DNA of 64,000 nt from Mycteria americana (Eukaryota > Chordata > Aves > Ciconiiformes > Ciconiidae): the NCBI RefSeq assembly GCF_035582795.1, contig NC_134367.1, positions 110,470,062 to 110,534,061 on the forward strand, in the 5' to 3' direction. How positions within the stretch are numbered: position 1 is the stretch's first letter; each line of letters begins with the position of its first letter. The notes beneath the pieces are model-generated. The model was not told the origin of the DNA. It searched no databases and saw only the letters and a program-made list of their open reading frames with translations. Made by a program: the position numbers and the translations under genes. Below are positions 1 to 10,940 of this stretch, one piece after another.

Positions 1-1227
1 CATCCTTGGGAATGAAGACAGCCAGGTTTAGCTCTCATTAACTGTTCAGTTCTTAACTAAATGCACAGCTCAACTCAAATGGACAACTCACACTGCGGGA
101 GTTCGGGAGCCTCTGGCGACGTCTCACTAAGTACATGGTACACGGGGGCTGCTCTCTCTTCTCTGCTGATACTGTACTCTTGGGCTTTTCATCAGCGGGG
201 TGCAGATGCTCTGTGATATCAAAGCACTTGGGGGAAAAACGTTGCAGAGGTTGCTTGCTTAGTGGGTCAGATTTCCATCCTCTCATGCAAAGGGTGAGAG
301 CTCAGAAAGCAGTAGTCTGTAAAGTGCTCCAAATGAGCAGCTGAGGCTTTTCTAGAGCAGGTAATATTGAGGAAAAAGTGGGAAAAGGTAGGAAGGCCAA
401 TTAGGTTCAGAATTTGATGGAAATCTCTGTTTGTGTGCCACCACTGGCAATTTTTTTGAAAGCTTTCTAAGCTGAAATGAGTTCTTGAACAGTCATCTGA
501 AAATTGTCACTTCCTCATTGCTGCAGTTTGTAGTGGGAGCGTGTAGGATCCGATGAAAGTTTATCTGGGAGAAATGTCTCTGCTCCAGGATAAGCATTAG
601 GTCAGGAAGCAGTGAGGACGGTAACTTGGTATTTAGGGTCCCACCTACATTCAGGCAGCTTCTCTGTGCCAGGTCCTTCTCCCTCCAGTCTTGTGGCGGA
701 AGGGGAAGATTTCCTGAAGCCTCAAAGTTGGGTGGACTCTACTTTGTTTCATCCCTCTTGAGATGGTCTGAGGCCACCTAGGACATGGGGTGCCAGTTCC
801 CCATCTAGCAATGGTGCTCTTCCCACTGACAGCACCTCCAGTGTGGCTTGTGAGGTTTCAATGGTGTGTTGGGAAAAGTGACCCCACACTGTTCTGGGAC
901 TCAGGGACTTATTTCATGTGTTATAGACAATGTCTTTTTGTCAGTGGAGGTGTGAGCGTTCCCATTGCTGCCTGCACCCATAAATCAGGGAGAGTGAGCA
1001 AAAAGGCTTCCACCCACCCAAAAGTGTGGGATTTCTTACACCATAACATACTGTCGGAGCCTTCTGGAAATGGGTCTCCCTTGTTATAGTCACCCCATCT
1101 CATCTGTTGAACTTCCTTGCAGCCTATTTATTAAGGAGGGAAAGCATCCTACATAATTAGATGTAGTAGTAGTAAATTTGGGGAATGCTGATACGACCTT
1201 GAAATCTGCCTTTACACTGTTTTTTAG
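1..1227 (+). other. CAPN13: Intron of the calpain gene (partial, runs off left edge)
   Basis: This stretch lies upstream of the first recognisable calpain exon and ends in a pyrimidine-rich tract followed by AG at 1226-1227. The preceding exon of the EF-hand region normally encodes a segment with a Leu-Trp-Lys-like motif. I looked for it and did not find it, so it should lie left of the window. Short open frames here show no protein similarity I can recognise. Confidence 0.7.
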
Positions 1228-1306
1228 GATATCTTCAGGAAGGAAGACAGAAACCATTCCGGATTTCTTGATGTGTCTGAACTGAAGAGCGCGATACAGA
1301 CAGCAG
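1228..1306 (+). CDS. CAPN13: Calpain large subunit, EF-hand exon (79 nt)
   Basis: The exon reads in phase 0 and begins DIFRKEDRNHSGFLDVSELK. It carries a canonical EF-hand loop DRNHSGFLDVSE, with ligand residues D1, N3, S5, D9 and E12, so this hand should still bind calcium. It ends on one base of a glycine codon before a GTATGT donor. It is preceded by a pyrimidine tract and AG. The 79-nt length equals the usual calpain exon at this position. Calpains are cytosolic calcium-dependent cysteine proteases, and the penta-EF-hand domain senses calcium and mediates dimer contacts. The paralogue assignment rests on the neighbouring LCLAT1 gene. CAPN14 or another classical calpain is the alternative. 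Confidence 0.88.
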
Positions 1307-4234
1307 GTATGTCCATAGGTCCTGAGCAGCTCCCTTTCTTGTCCCTGTGGCGGTGAAGGAAAGAATGAAAAAGAGAGAGGAAAGAAAAAAAGAGCTTCAG
1401 GGAGAAAGAGGCTTGGATTGCACAGAGGTGCCAGTTAGATCACAGCTCTGCTCAGAGGTCTGCATTGTTTTAGGGCATTGAGACAGAAAGCTCATTTCAG
1501 GGAGAAGCCCTTTGCACTGCAGCTGGGGAGCCAGCAGAGAGATGCAGAGAAAGACAGCACTGGCCAGAGCCTGCAGACTGACTTACCCGTAGTCTCTCTA
1601 GGCCACGGACAAAACATCCAGCAGAGGAAAGGAGCAAGGAACAGTCCATGCTTGCACTTGCCCAAATTCCTGCAGTTTCTCTTCAGGGCAGTGACTAAGT
1701 CTATAAGGGAAAGCTACAGTGACAGACATTTATTTAGTTTGCACTGACCTCTGTTGGCTACACGAATGCTGAAACTTGCAGTGAGTGCATAGGACCCCTT
1801 CACAGGAGCGAAGCATTTTAGCTGGGTCATCTCTCCAGAGCCTTTGTGCATGAAATACAGCTCTGAGACAGCAGTCACACAGTAGAGAAGCTCCCATTTG
1901 GCTGCCTGGAGCTTGGAGTGGTGTTGTCCCCAGGAGGAACCTGGTGCAGAAGTGCTATCCGTGGAAGCCATCAGCTCAGGGGATGTACGTGTGATATTTT
2001 GTTGCTGAGAGGTGGGCAGAGCGTTAGCATCTGCCTGAGGAGTGCAGCACTAATGTGCCAAATGTCAAAGGAGAAGCTGCCAGGTCCATTCTGTAAGAAA
2101 GGCGCTAAAGTGTAAAACTGGGAGGAAAACTACGTTGAGAAGCCCTGGCAGCTGAAACAGTGCAGCTATTTGGAGGGATAAAAAGGCACTATTAAATGGC
2201 AAATTCAATACATGTTAAGCTATAAGCATTTCTGAGTGGAGGGAAAAAAAGAAAATTATAAGTTCATTCTTGCCTCCTTCTGAGCCAGACAGCTGCATTT
2301 GAACCTGGCTTTGCACTGGGATGATCTCTGTCCTGGCTTTTACGCAGGAAGGAGTGGACAGCCTCAGAAAGAGTTTGGGAGGTTGGTGCTGCCTCTGGGA
2401 ATGGCACTAATGTATCTAAATAAAGCTCCCAGCCAGCTGTTCCCTGAAGTGTTCAGTGTTTTCCCAGCAAAACACTGAAGTGTGTGCTTAATTTTCACTG
2501 TTGTCCTAGTGCTTCAAAGCATAATAATGATGGGTCAAATTTTCTGCCAAAGCAGACTAGCTGCATTAACAGCAGTGCTGCCCTGAAATGCAGGAGCATT
2601 GGCCTAGGGTATTTACAAACTCCTCACTGGCAACATTAAATGCATCAAAATAATTTTAAAAAATCGGGAAACATAAAGTCTGTATTTTAAAGCTTGACTA
2701 AAACCAGAGTGAGCAATCCAGCAGACAAAAGGTGTGGGGAGTAACCTTACAAATAAGCAACAGCACGTAACTGAAACGTCTTGGGAACAGAGAGGACTGA
2801 CACTTAGTCTTCTTGATGAGGTTAATTGAGAGACATTGCCAGGTGAGAAGATTTCAGAGCAAGTGTATCCCAGACTGACCATGCCAAATTGTCGGTGTTT
2901 TACTAGCGTAAGACATGATTACAGCATCTCGTAAGCAGCACTGCAATGCTTGCTGGAATCTGCTCTCCAGAGAGAGCTTGATTGAATTCCCACTGCCTTC
3001 AAAAGCTTAAAAATGAGATAGGAATCATTGCTCACTACTACAGTGGTTCTTGGCAGTGGTTTAAAACCAAACTCAAAGAAGAAATTTCATTCATTAGATT
3101 TTTTTAATTACTAATTTTTTCTCCTAGAACAAAATCTAAAATTGGGTTTATCTTAATTTGAAAGGTATCTTAACCCCAAATGTATTTCCATTATTTAAAT
3201 ATTCAGCATTGTGCGTCTGCTTCCTGCTGGAGACCTCCTCCAACTAGGCTCATGCAACCAGAGTTTGTCAACTTACTAACCCACTTCCATTGCCTGTATC
3301 TCCCCCTACACAGGGGTAGAGAAATAATTTCCTTCCTTTCTGCTTAGCCAGCTAATTTGGCTCCATGATGAGTTCATTTAAACCTGAAAATTTCAGAGCT
3401 GGGTGAAAAAGCAGGAAAGCTACTTCTCTTACAGCTGAGCCACTAAAAACTAGGAGTGAACAAATGAGACTTTTCTGAAGTCTCAGAGAATGCATTAAAC
3501 CGAAGCTATCAGTCCAGCTCTCTGCAGAAAATGTCTCTTTTGTTTAGCAAATCAGCTTTTAGTGCAAAATATGTTTAAATCATTTCTCTTATGTAGCCAG
3601 CACATTTAGGGTAGTTTTATTTAACTAATAAAAGAATCATTCCTAAAGGCAATTTTTGTTCATTCAGTTGAATACCAATTTCCATCCAAAACAGACTGTG
3701 ACACAAATACTGACTAATCAGCTAATAAAAAAGAAATGCACCCTTCACCATTTTCTAATAGAAGAAAAAATGTAAAAATTAAGAATCCTAGGCATGCTAT
3801 ACTGCATAATAGCATGAGTGTGTGGTATCTCCCCGTTTAGCAGAAAGCGCCAGTGGTATTGTAAATGCTATGCTCAGACTTTAACAGTTATGAGCCAAAG
3901 AAAATCACCTTTTCATGTAGAAAATAAATGCTAAAAAGGCAAAGCAAGATAACACTAGATTAGTTAGCTCTATGTTTCCTGCTTGCTGACCTAAGCCACA
4001 ATTCGAGTAATTGGCTAAATGGACTTTGATTTTTCCATCATCCTACCCTGACTCTTATGCACAAAACCTGGGGGAAAGGCAAGCTGCCATCCCGGGATGC
4101 AGAGGAGACCCAGCATGACAGGGTGGGGGGCTAAGGGAGAGCCCCAGCTTCTTTGCAGGGTGCAGAAGGCCAGCAGAGCTGGTCCATCACCCCACAGTGA
4201 GTCCGCAGCGCTGCCATTCCTCTTCCCCCCGCAG
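1307..4234 (+). other. CAPN13: Calpain intron (2.9 kb)
   Basis: The intron has a GTATGT donor at 1307 and a C-rich tract followed by CAG ending at 4234. It is AT-rich, especially between about 3000 and 4050, and contains no gene, RNA or clear repeat that I can recognise. Confidence 0.85.
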
Positions 4235-4351
4235 GTCTGGCCGCTAATGAGCAGCTCCTGCTCCTGATGACCCTACGGTACGGCGATGCTGCCAGAAGAA
4301 TCGGCTTCTCTGACTTCGTGTGCTGCATGCTGCGCCTTGAAACCATGACCT
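4235..4351 (+). CDS. CAPN13: Calpain large subunit, EF-hand exon (117 nt)
   Basis: The exon completes the split glycine codon and encodes a segment starting GLAANEQLLLLMTLRYGD and ending with FVCCMLRLETMT plus one base. It covers the end of one EF-hand and the next hand. The latter loop (YGDAARRIGFSDF) lacks the regular acidic pattern and is probably a weak calcium site. The F-V-C-C-x-L-R-L-E-x-M motif is characteristic of calpain penta-EF-hand domains. The length is exactly 117 nt as in other calpain genes, with a C-rich acceptor and a GTGAGT donor at 4352. The ANEQLLLLM segment is the usual helix linking hands. Confidence 0.9.
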
Positions 4352-7280
4352 GTGAGTCTCAGCGCTGGGGCCTGGGGTCGGGCAGGGGATGTGGCAGCAG
4401 AGTCCCTCCCGGGGAGCTTGCAAAGCCAGACTGAGGGCAGTGGCAGGGGGCAAGGGACACGCTGCTAGACATGATAATACATGTCTAACAGTGTAGCTTG
4501 GAAATAACAAACTGGCCCAAAGTCCAGGCACGGTCCAGGCATCGCTTTGGGCAGCCTGTTTGCCAGAACCAGATTTGCCTCCTGCCCACAGGAGCAACTG
4601 GCTGGTAGAGAGCGGTTTAGTGCTGGAGAAAGCAGCAGCCGGGAATGCAGCGATGCCTCTCCTGAAAGAGGCTGGAAGGAAGGTCGGCGCCCAGTTTCCC
4701 GTCAGAGCTCATCAGAGCGCCCGTGGGCTGCAATGGCACCACGCTGCCCTGTGTTTTTCCCTGCTGAGGAGCGATGGTAATGTATATCCAAAGCTTCTTC
4801 AGCTGCCAGTCCTTTTTTGCTGCATGAATTTAGCCTGGCCCCTGCAGGCTTTTCCTTAGAGACCCTATGCACTAAGACTCATTTTCTAAAAAACAAGATG
4901 TGTCCTTGAGCTGGTGCCCTTCCACACAAGCTTGAGCATCCTGGTCCACAGCAGAGCTTCCTCCAGGGTGGTGTGGAGCATTGCTGGTGCCACTGAGGGG
5001 AGACTGCATGCCTTCATGGCCAGTGAAGAGGAAAGAGGCAACTCATCTCAAGTGGAAGGCTTTCTCTTTTGGTTAAAATTTGGAGAAGTCTGAACCACAG
5101 CAAGGGAGGTGCTTGCTTTTTTTTTTGGAGAGATGTTCCCACCAACTTCAGTGAAGTTCTCTCAGTTTTTTGGTAAGGAGAAGGTCCGAGATCCTTCTCA
5201 GCGGATAAACAAAACCATGCCCTGTGTTGTGTCCAGCTATTGTCTGGCAGTTGCAAGGAGGGAGTGTCTGTAAATAAGCCTTTGCCTGAAAGTAAATAGA
5301 ATTCTGTTTTACAAAAGCATAATTTTTACTATTATAACTATTTTGACTGGAAATACTGGTAGTTAAACAAACCCAGCAATTGTGTCCCATGTGCTAGAAC
5401 GCTGCTACAGCGATTTAGTTCATCTTTGGAATGAGCTGGGTTTCAACAGTGCATGGAAATGAATGCTCATTTTTTGCCCATGCGTTTTTATCACTGGTGT
5501 TTTATGGGCCAGTAGTGGTCAGTGGATCCGCCTGGATGAAACTGCCTAAAATCCCACTTCAAGGGAATACAGCAGAAGCAGCTCAGAAAGTCAGTGTGTG
5601 TCCTGATTTTAATGCTTTCATTAAAAAACCGACAACTTGTAAACACTCATTTTTTGTGATTATACATGTCACTTGCTGTAGATGAAAAGTCTTATGCCTA
5701 AATTAGTACCATGGCATTTTTTTTAATCTTAAAAAAAGATCCTCTTAGATTTTAAGTGCCAGTGTAAAGACAGCTCCTTTACATCCATGTGGAAAGGAAT
5801 CTCTAAAAGTTTCATTGCTGTCTGTAATGAGTATCTTAAAATGCTCTTAAGTCTTTCAGTTATCACTTTACAGAGGGTTTAATGTGGAATACATTTCTCA
5901 AACTTTTCAAATCATTGTGAATAAGATTTTTACAGGAGAGGATAAGGGAGCCAAGTGGGAATAAAAGGCAGTCCACCTTTATGATGATGTGAATGAAGCA
6001 GGGAAGATAAAATCTGTCCCATTAAATCATTACTCATCCTTTCAAGATAGCCAGAGATGAGACCCAAACGAAAAGCAGCAGCTTCTTTGCAAACTCTATT
6101 TAACTGGAGTTAATGAAGCAGTAAAGGGGCACTTACCTCTGCCCAGAGGAGGTAACTTCAGCGCTGCCGTTTGTTCCTAGAAAGACTGCTGGGCACAAGC
6201 CCAGCCCTGCAAATACAACCTTGTCAAGGGGATGGGCGCAACATGGGGATTTCCTTGTGCTATGCCTTTCTTCAGAGCACTATAGGCTGGACGTGCTTCA
6301 TCGTGTTAGCTTTCCTGCCTGCCTTCTCTCTGCTCTGGATCATATGGGTAGCTCTGGTTGCCTCCTAAGGGGCCGACGAGCAACGCGCCCTTGTGCCCCG
6401 CTCCTACACTCTCCCAGCAGCCCTGCACTTTTGTCTAAAGCCGGGAAAGGTCTCAAAACGTTCATGATCTTACAATGCCTCTTCCATTCAGGGTGGGAAG
6501 CAGGCTCCTGGAGAAGCGTGTCGTTCAAGGATAGACAGACTTCAATTTGTTTCAACTTTTTATTACTGTTTATAACAGCACATTTCTAGGAGAAAAGTAA
6601 TTTCAAAATAAATAAAAAGAACTCAAAATACTGTGTTTTGACTTTATCCAAATGCTTGGGTTTGAACATTTCTCCTAGACAAACTGCAATGTAAATGTGC
6701 ACATAGAATATCAATATTTGAATGGATTTAAATTTTCTGATGGCAAAGTGTTCTGTCAGAAAACTTTCAGCAATGTTAATTTCAAACTCTAGCTGAATAA
6801 CAGCAGCATCTGCATTTCCATCCCTGGAAAAAGCTTGCAAGGCATACTAATGACTGCAAGAGAATCACTCACTGCCGGGGAGGATGGAAAAGGACCAACA
6901 GAAAGTTTCCCTGTGGGAAGATGTGTTTCATTAGTTCACTGTTCTCCTGTCAGTCTTCAGGCAGGAGCTACTCTTGAAACAAATTATGAGAGTAGATGAA
7001 AGCAGTCACATTGAGCACTCCCTGTCCTTACACTTTTGCCAGATTCTGGCCCTGCAATTGGGATGCCTTTGCAGGCTGTGATCCAAGGGACAAGGCTGAA
7101 GGGGTACCCAGCACAGAAACGAGATGTGGCTAGGCAGGACAGCGTGTGTGGGCACCTGAGCCAGGCAGAGCCTCCCAGCACAGGGATTGCAGCTCTGCTC
7201 CTCAGCTGCCACAGCCTTGTATCTGCATTGCATTCTTGCTTCCTCCTCAAGAAATACATTTTTCTTTGTTCTATCTCTAG
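4352..7280 (+). other. CAPN13: Calpain intron (2.9 kb)
   Basis: The GTGAGT donor at 4352 and the TCTCTAG acceptor ending at 7280 delimit this intron. No gene, RNA or convincing transposable element was recognised. Open frames at 4244-4859 on both strands overlap each other and the real exon and look like chance. Confidence 0.85.
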
Positions 7281-7336
7281 ATGCATTTCAAAACTTAGCA
7301 GAAGGCAGATCACAAATTTCGATAACGGCAACGGAG
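7281..7336 (+). CDS. CAPN13: Calpain large subunit, penultimate coding exon (56 nt)
   Basis: With the base carried over from the previous exon it encodes YAFQNLAEGRSQISITATE, ending in phase 0 before a GTGAGG donor. This is the start of the fifth EF-hand, the dimerisation hand of calpains. The loop has AEGRSQ instead of the D-x-D-x-x-G pattern, so calcium binding is unlikely. Family members usually have 59 nt here (recalled), so this copy is one codon shorter. It precedes the terminal W-x-x-L-x-M-Y exon. Confidence 0.85.
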
Positions 7337-8385
7337 GTGAGGATGCTCCTTCCTTCTCTTCTCTCCAGGTCTGAAGTGGGACCACTGAGTACGTTAGCAG
7401 GAGGGTGAGGTTAAAGATGATGTGTGATGTATGTTGCTAGGGGTTTTGCCTCTGACAGCAACAGCAGTGGTGGCTGGATGGATGTGCGTAATGGGCAGCC
7501 AGGAGGTATTTCCCTGGGGTTCCCTGGCCCCAGTCACGCAGCTTCGCTAGGGTGAGCACAGCTCAGTGGTGGCCATCCACGTCCAAAACACAGAGTGTTC
7601 CCTTACTGATGCCAGCCTGTCATTGCTGGAAACATTGCTCAAAGTGACTTTGAGGAAGTGATAAAAAAAAAATCCATGCCCTCATTTCTTACTGTCCCAT
7701 CTGTTAGTTCTGAATTGCAAAACATCTTGGTTTTAAGAAAGAAATAGCAGACAAATGCTTGCTGCTGCTGTTTGTCTTAAAAACACAGCCTGAAGGATAG
7801 CTAGCCGAATGGGGATACATTAAGCTTTTTATCAGCTAGTCTGAAGCAAAAATCCTGCTGTGCTCCATAGTGATATGCCTGAGTGCTGCATTTTATCAGT
7901 CTGGGGACTGTTATTTGACAATACAGTGTTTAAAAAGATTTTTTTAAAAAAAGCTTTTTACAATCTTGCTGGCTCCTGTTTACATTCTGTGGTTAGTTCA
8001 GTGGCTCATCATTCATTAAATCTTTGTTGCACCAAGAGTTGAGCAGAGTTTCCAAGCAGAGGCCCTGAACCTGTTTTATGGGGTAGCCTGTAGGACAACC
8101 ACATTCCCAGAGCCTGGCATCGCTTCCGCTCACAATCACACAGGTGCCATCCTTTCCCAGCAATTGCTCCTGCCGCAGCTGCTGCAATAATTTATCATGG
8201 AAAGCAACATACGGAAAGTGTTTGTAGGTCTGAATTGTAATAAGGGAAAAAGGCAATTCCAAAACCCCTTAAGTATCCTGTGCAGGACAAAAGGTCCATA
8301 GTCACTGGGTCACAGCCTGAAGGTACTGAGACACATGTCTGAAGACATCACTATCTAAATGCACCTTTTCTTCTCCTCTTTCCAG
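7337..8385 (+). other. CAPN13: Calpain last coding intron (1.05 kb)
   Basis: The GTGAGG donor at 7337 and a strong pyrimidine tract with CCAG ending at 8385 delimit it. No feature was recognised inside. Confidence 0.85.
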
Positions 8386-8412
8386 TGGCTGACTCTCGTC
8401 ATGTACACCTAA
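8386..8412 (+). CDS. CAPN13: Calpain large subunit, last coding exon with stop
   Basis: It encodes WLTLVMYT followed by TAA. Classical calpains end with a tryptophan-led motif of the form W-L-x-L-x-M-Y, and their last coding stretch is 27 nt including the stop, exactly as here. The four exons together give 92 residues with no frameshift or premature stop, so the gene's 3' end looks intact. Confidence 0.9.
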   Translation, partial: WLTLVMYT

Positions 8413-10940
8413 AGAGATGTCAGAGCTCAATGTGGCTGGTAAGAAATCTCATTAGTACTCTACATACTGAGAAGAAAGGGGTGGGTGCCCTTACAGTGGC
8501 CAGAGTGAACATGAGTGGGGGCCTTATAGAAAGCTCACCCTGGGGTTATGGTGGGCTTTGAGAGAAAGAGAAAAGGTGAGAGCTGCAGCGTGAGTGGGGC
8601 TGGAGAGGGGCCACAAAGGGAATTGGACTTTGGGCAACTTTTTCTGGGGAATTGTTGCTGGCCTTAGTTGCTCAGACCACCAATGGCTCAGTTAGCCACT
8701 TGCTCCCTGTTGCCACCTGAGGTAACACATTTTCAATAGATGAACTAGCAGAACTTGCCTTTTTTGTCTTCTTCTAAGGGATGCAATTACTGCTACATAT
8801 CTTACATAGCTGCAGCAGATGTAAAGCCAAGTAGAGGGTGGGGATATGAAGTCACTTAGATTTCTTGGTCAGTCTGATTTCACATTTTTAACTGAATTAT
8901 GTAATTTAGTTTACCTTTGAACAACAGTCCCTACCATGTGTTTCATTTGATGTTTGCTCCCTCCGTGTCAGACCTGGAGAGGGGCTTTTTTGCCCCGAAG
9001 TTTACCTGGACTTTCCAATTTTGCCACTTTGCTCTAGTGAAGAACTCTGCCTTTTCCTACAAAACTTGTCCTGTTTATACATCCATAAACCATCTCAGCC
9101 ATCGTGCTTCTACTAACACACTGGGACACAGCTGTTCCCAGTTGCAAGGGGTAAAGCATTAGTGCTGGTCCCAGACAGTTGGCACTGAGGAGAAAACAGG
9201 GAGGAAACCTACTCCTTAGAGAAAAGGTACAGTGGAGAGCCAGCAGCCTCTTGCCATTGTGTTGTGGTTGACCCCAGGAGCTCACGGAGCACCCTTGGGT
9301 AAAGTCATATGCTTTCTTTATCAACCCCGTTCAAAAACGGAGTAAAAAACCCCAAAATACCAGGACCTTCATTGAAATCCAGGGACTGCATCCAGATGAG
9401 CCTTCCTATAGACAGGAATTACAATAACTAATACATGAAGAGCATCTCTGGTGTCTCACATCCTGTTTCTGAAGGCAGTTGACATTGGATGCCAGCTTTG
9501 GTGAGAAGTTGAAAGAGGAACTGTATAATCAGGGTGTAAATTACACTCCCCCAGGGAGAAAGCTTGGTAGATTCAGACTCAGGGCAGGGACAGCTCTGTG
9601 TCTTTCACCCTTGGCTCCAGGACAGCATTCATGCCTGGCTGCTCCTCTGTCTTGGCTCCTAATTGCATCCATTGTGTCCGTCCGCAGCAGGAGCTGGGCT
9701 TCACCACTCAACGCTGTCATGCTTTCACCTCTCTGAGCTCTGTCTGCACACAGTTATTTGTTTGAAGGTCTGCCCTTTGCATTTGGAGAGCTTTGGGCAG
9801 TGTACCTTCCCTTTGTGACAGCAAAGCTGTATTTTGATGTATTGATGTGTAGAAACAGATTAGTCACAACACAGCACCTGCCCCTTGCACCGCAGACTAT
9901 CATTAGGCAAATATGGGACTACAAGGACCTCACTTTGGAGAATGAAGTTGCTTAAATTATTGCTTGCAAATGATATTCATAGTCTATTTAGTCGTCTTTT
10001 TTCCTTTCATGAATCATTCATAAACTGATCATAACTTCTGCAAATATATCATTAATCATAATTTTCACTTACCGGTTTTGAATGAAATTCTGCCTGTAGG
10101 GTGTTCATAAGCAGTTCACTTGAGCAATTCAGCAGCCACTTGCAGCCGGAGACTGGGCAGTCACAGCACGGGCCCCTCAGAGCGCTGAAATTCTTTAAAC
10201 TAGGGCCTAACAAACCATGAGCGATGTGAGAAAACACACTTGGTGTTTGCTGGAAAAAAATTCTGTTGAAAAAAATATTCTCATTAGTGATTTCTAAAGA
10301 CTGACCTCCAGCCGTCTGTGTTTTGAGTGAGTCTCTACCTCTGTTTTAGGTGTCTTTTCCACTCCCCAGTATGACACAGCCCAAGGCCATCCCATACAAC
10401 AGCCATCCATGGGGCTCTTGAAAAACCAAACCCTGTGAAGGAGTGAAGCCAGGTTTCTTACGGACATTTGCTTATGCTTGATGGTACTCAGATGTCTGGA
10501 TGGAGAGTCCTTTTCAGGCAAACTGGAGTTGCTTTGGAGAGACGAGAGGAGATAATGAGAGAGATCCATGGGCAAGCTGGTAGTACTTAATGGTCGGGGC
10601 AAGCTGGAAGTGCCCAGTATAATCTTCTCTCATCTTCATGTACATAGGACAGCTGGTTCTCCTGGTTAATGCACAGAAGTCAGGAACAGCTCCATTAACT
10701 TCATTGCAAGTAAGAGCAGAATCAGGCCTTTTGTGTGGAAGGAGTGACTATTGCTTCGGTAACAGAAACAATTAAGACACAGCTTTATTTGAATTATTTC
10801 TTAATTTGCTTGTGTGCCATTTCTAAATGCCAGAAAAAGGTTGAAGAAATTAATCATAATTCATAAATAACACCAGGAGGTTTGTGATTTTTTTTTCCTT
10901 TTTATTAATAAAAATGCCCAATAAATAAGAAAGTTTTATG
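8413..10940 (+). other. CAPN13: Possible 3' UTR and downstream flank of the calpain gene
   Basis: There is no AATAAA or ATTAAA in roughly the first 2.4 kb after the stop. The first clear hexamers are at 10907-10912 and 10920-10925. Either the UTR is long, or a variant signal is used, or the UTR is spliced: a CTG/GTAAGA donor-like site sits at 8439, 26 bases after the stop codon. No protein-coding exon was recognised in this stretch. Confidence 0.4.
10907..10925 (+). terminator. Candidate poly(A) signals, two AATAAA hexamers
   Basis: AATAAA occurs at 10907-10912 and again at 10920-10925 on the same strand as the calpain gene. These are the first canonical hexamers after the stop codon, 2.5 kb away. 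The local AT richness makes chance occurrence easy. Confidence 0.3.

Noticed and set aside
790..1089. Possible upstream calpain exon
   Set aside because: No EF-hand loop or calpain linker motif and no matching exon boundaries. The missing 69-nt exon is more likely left of the window.
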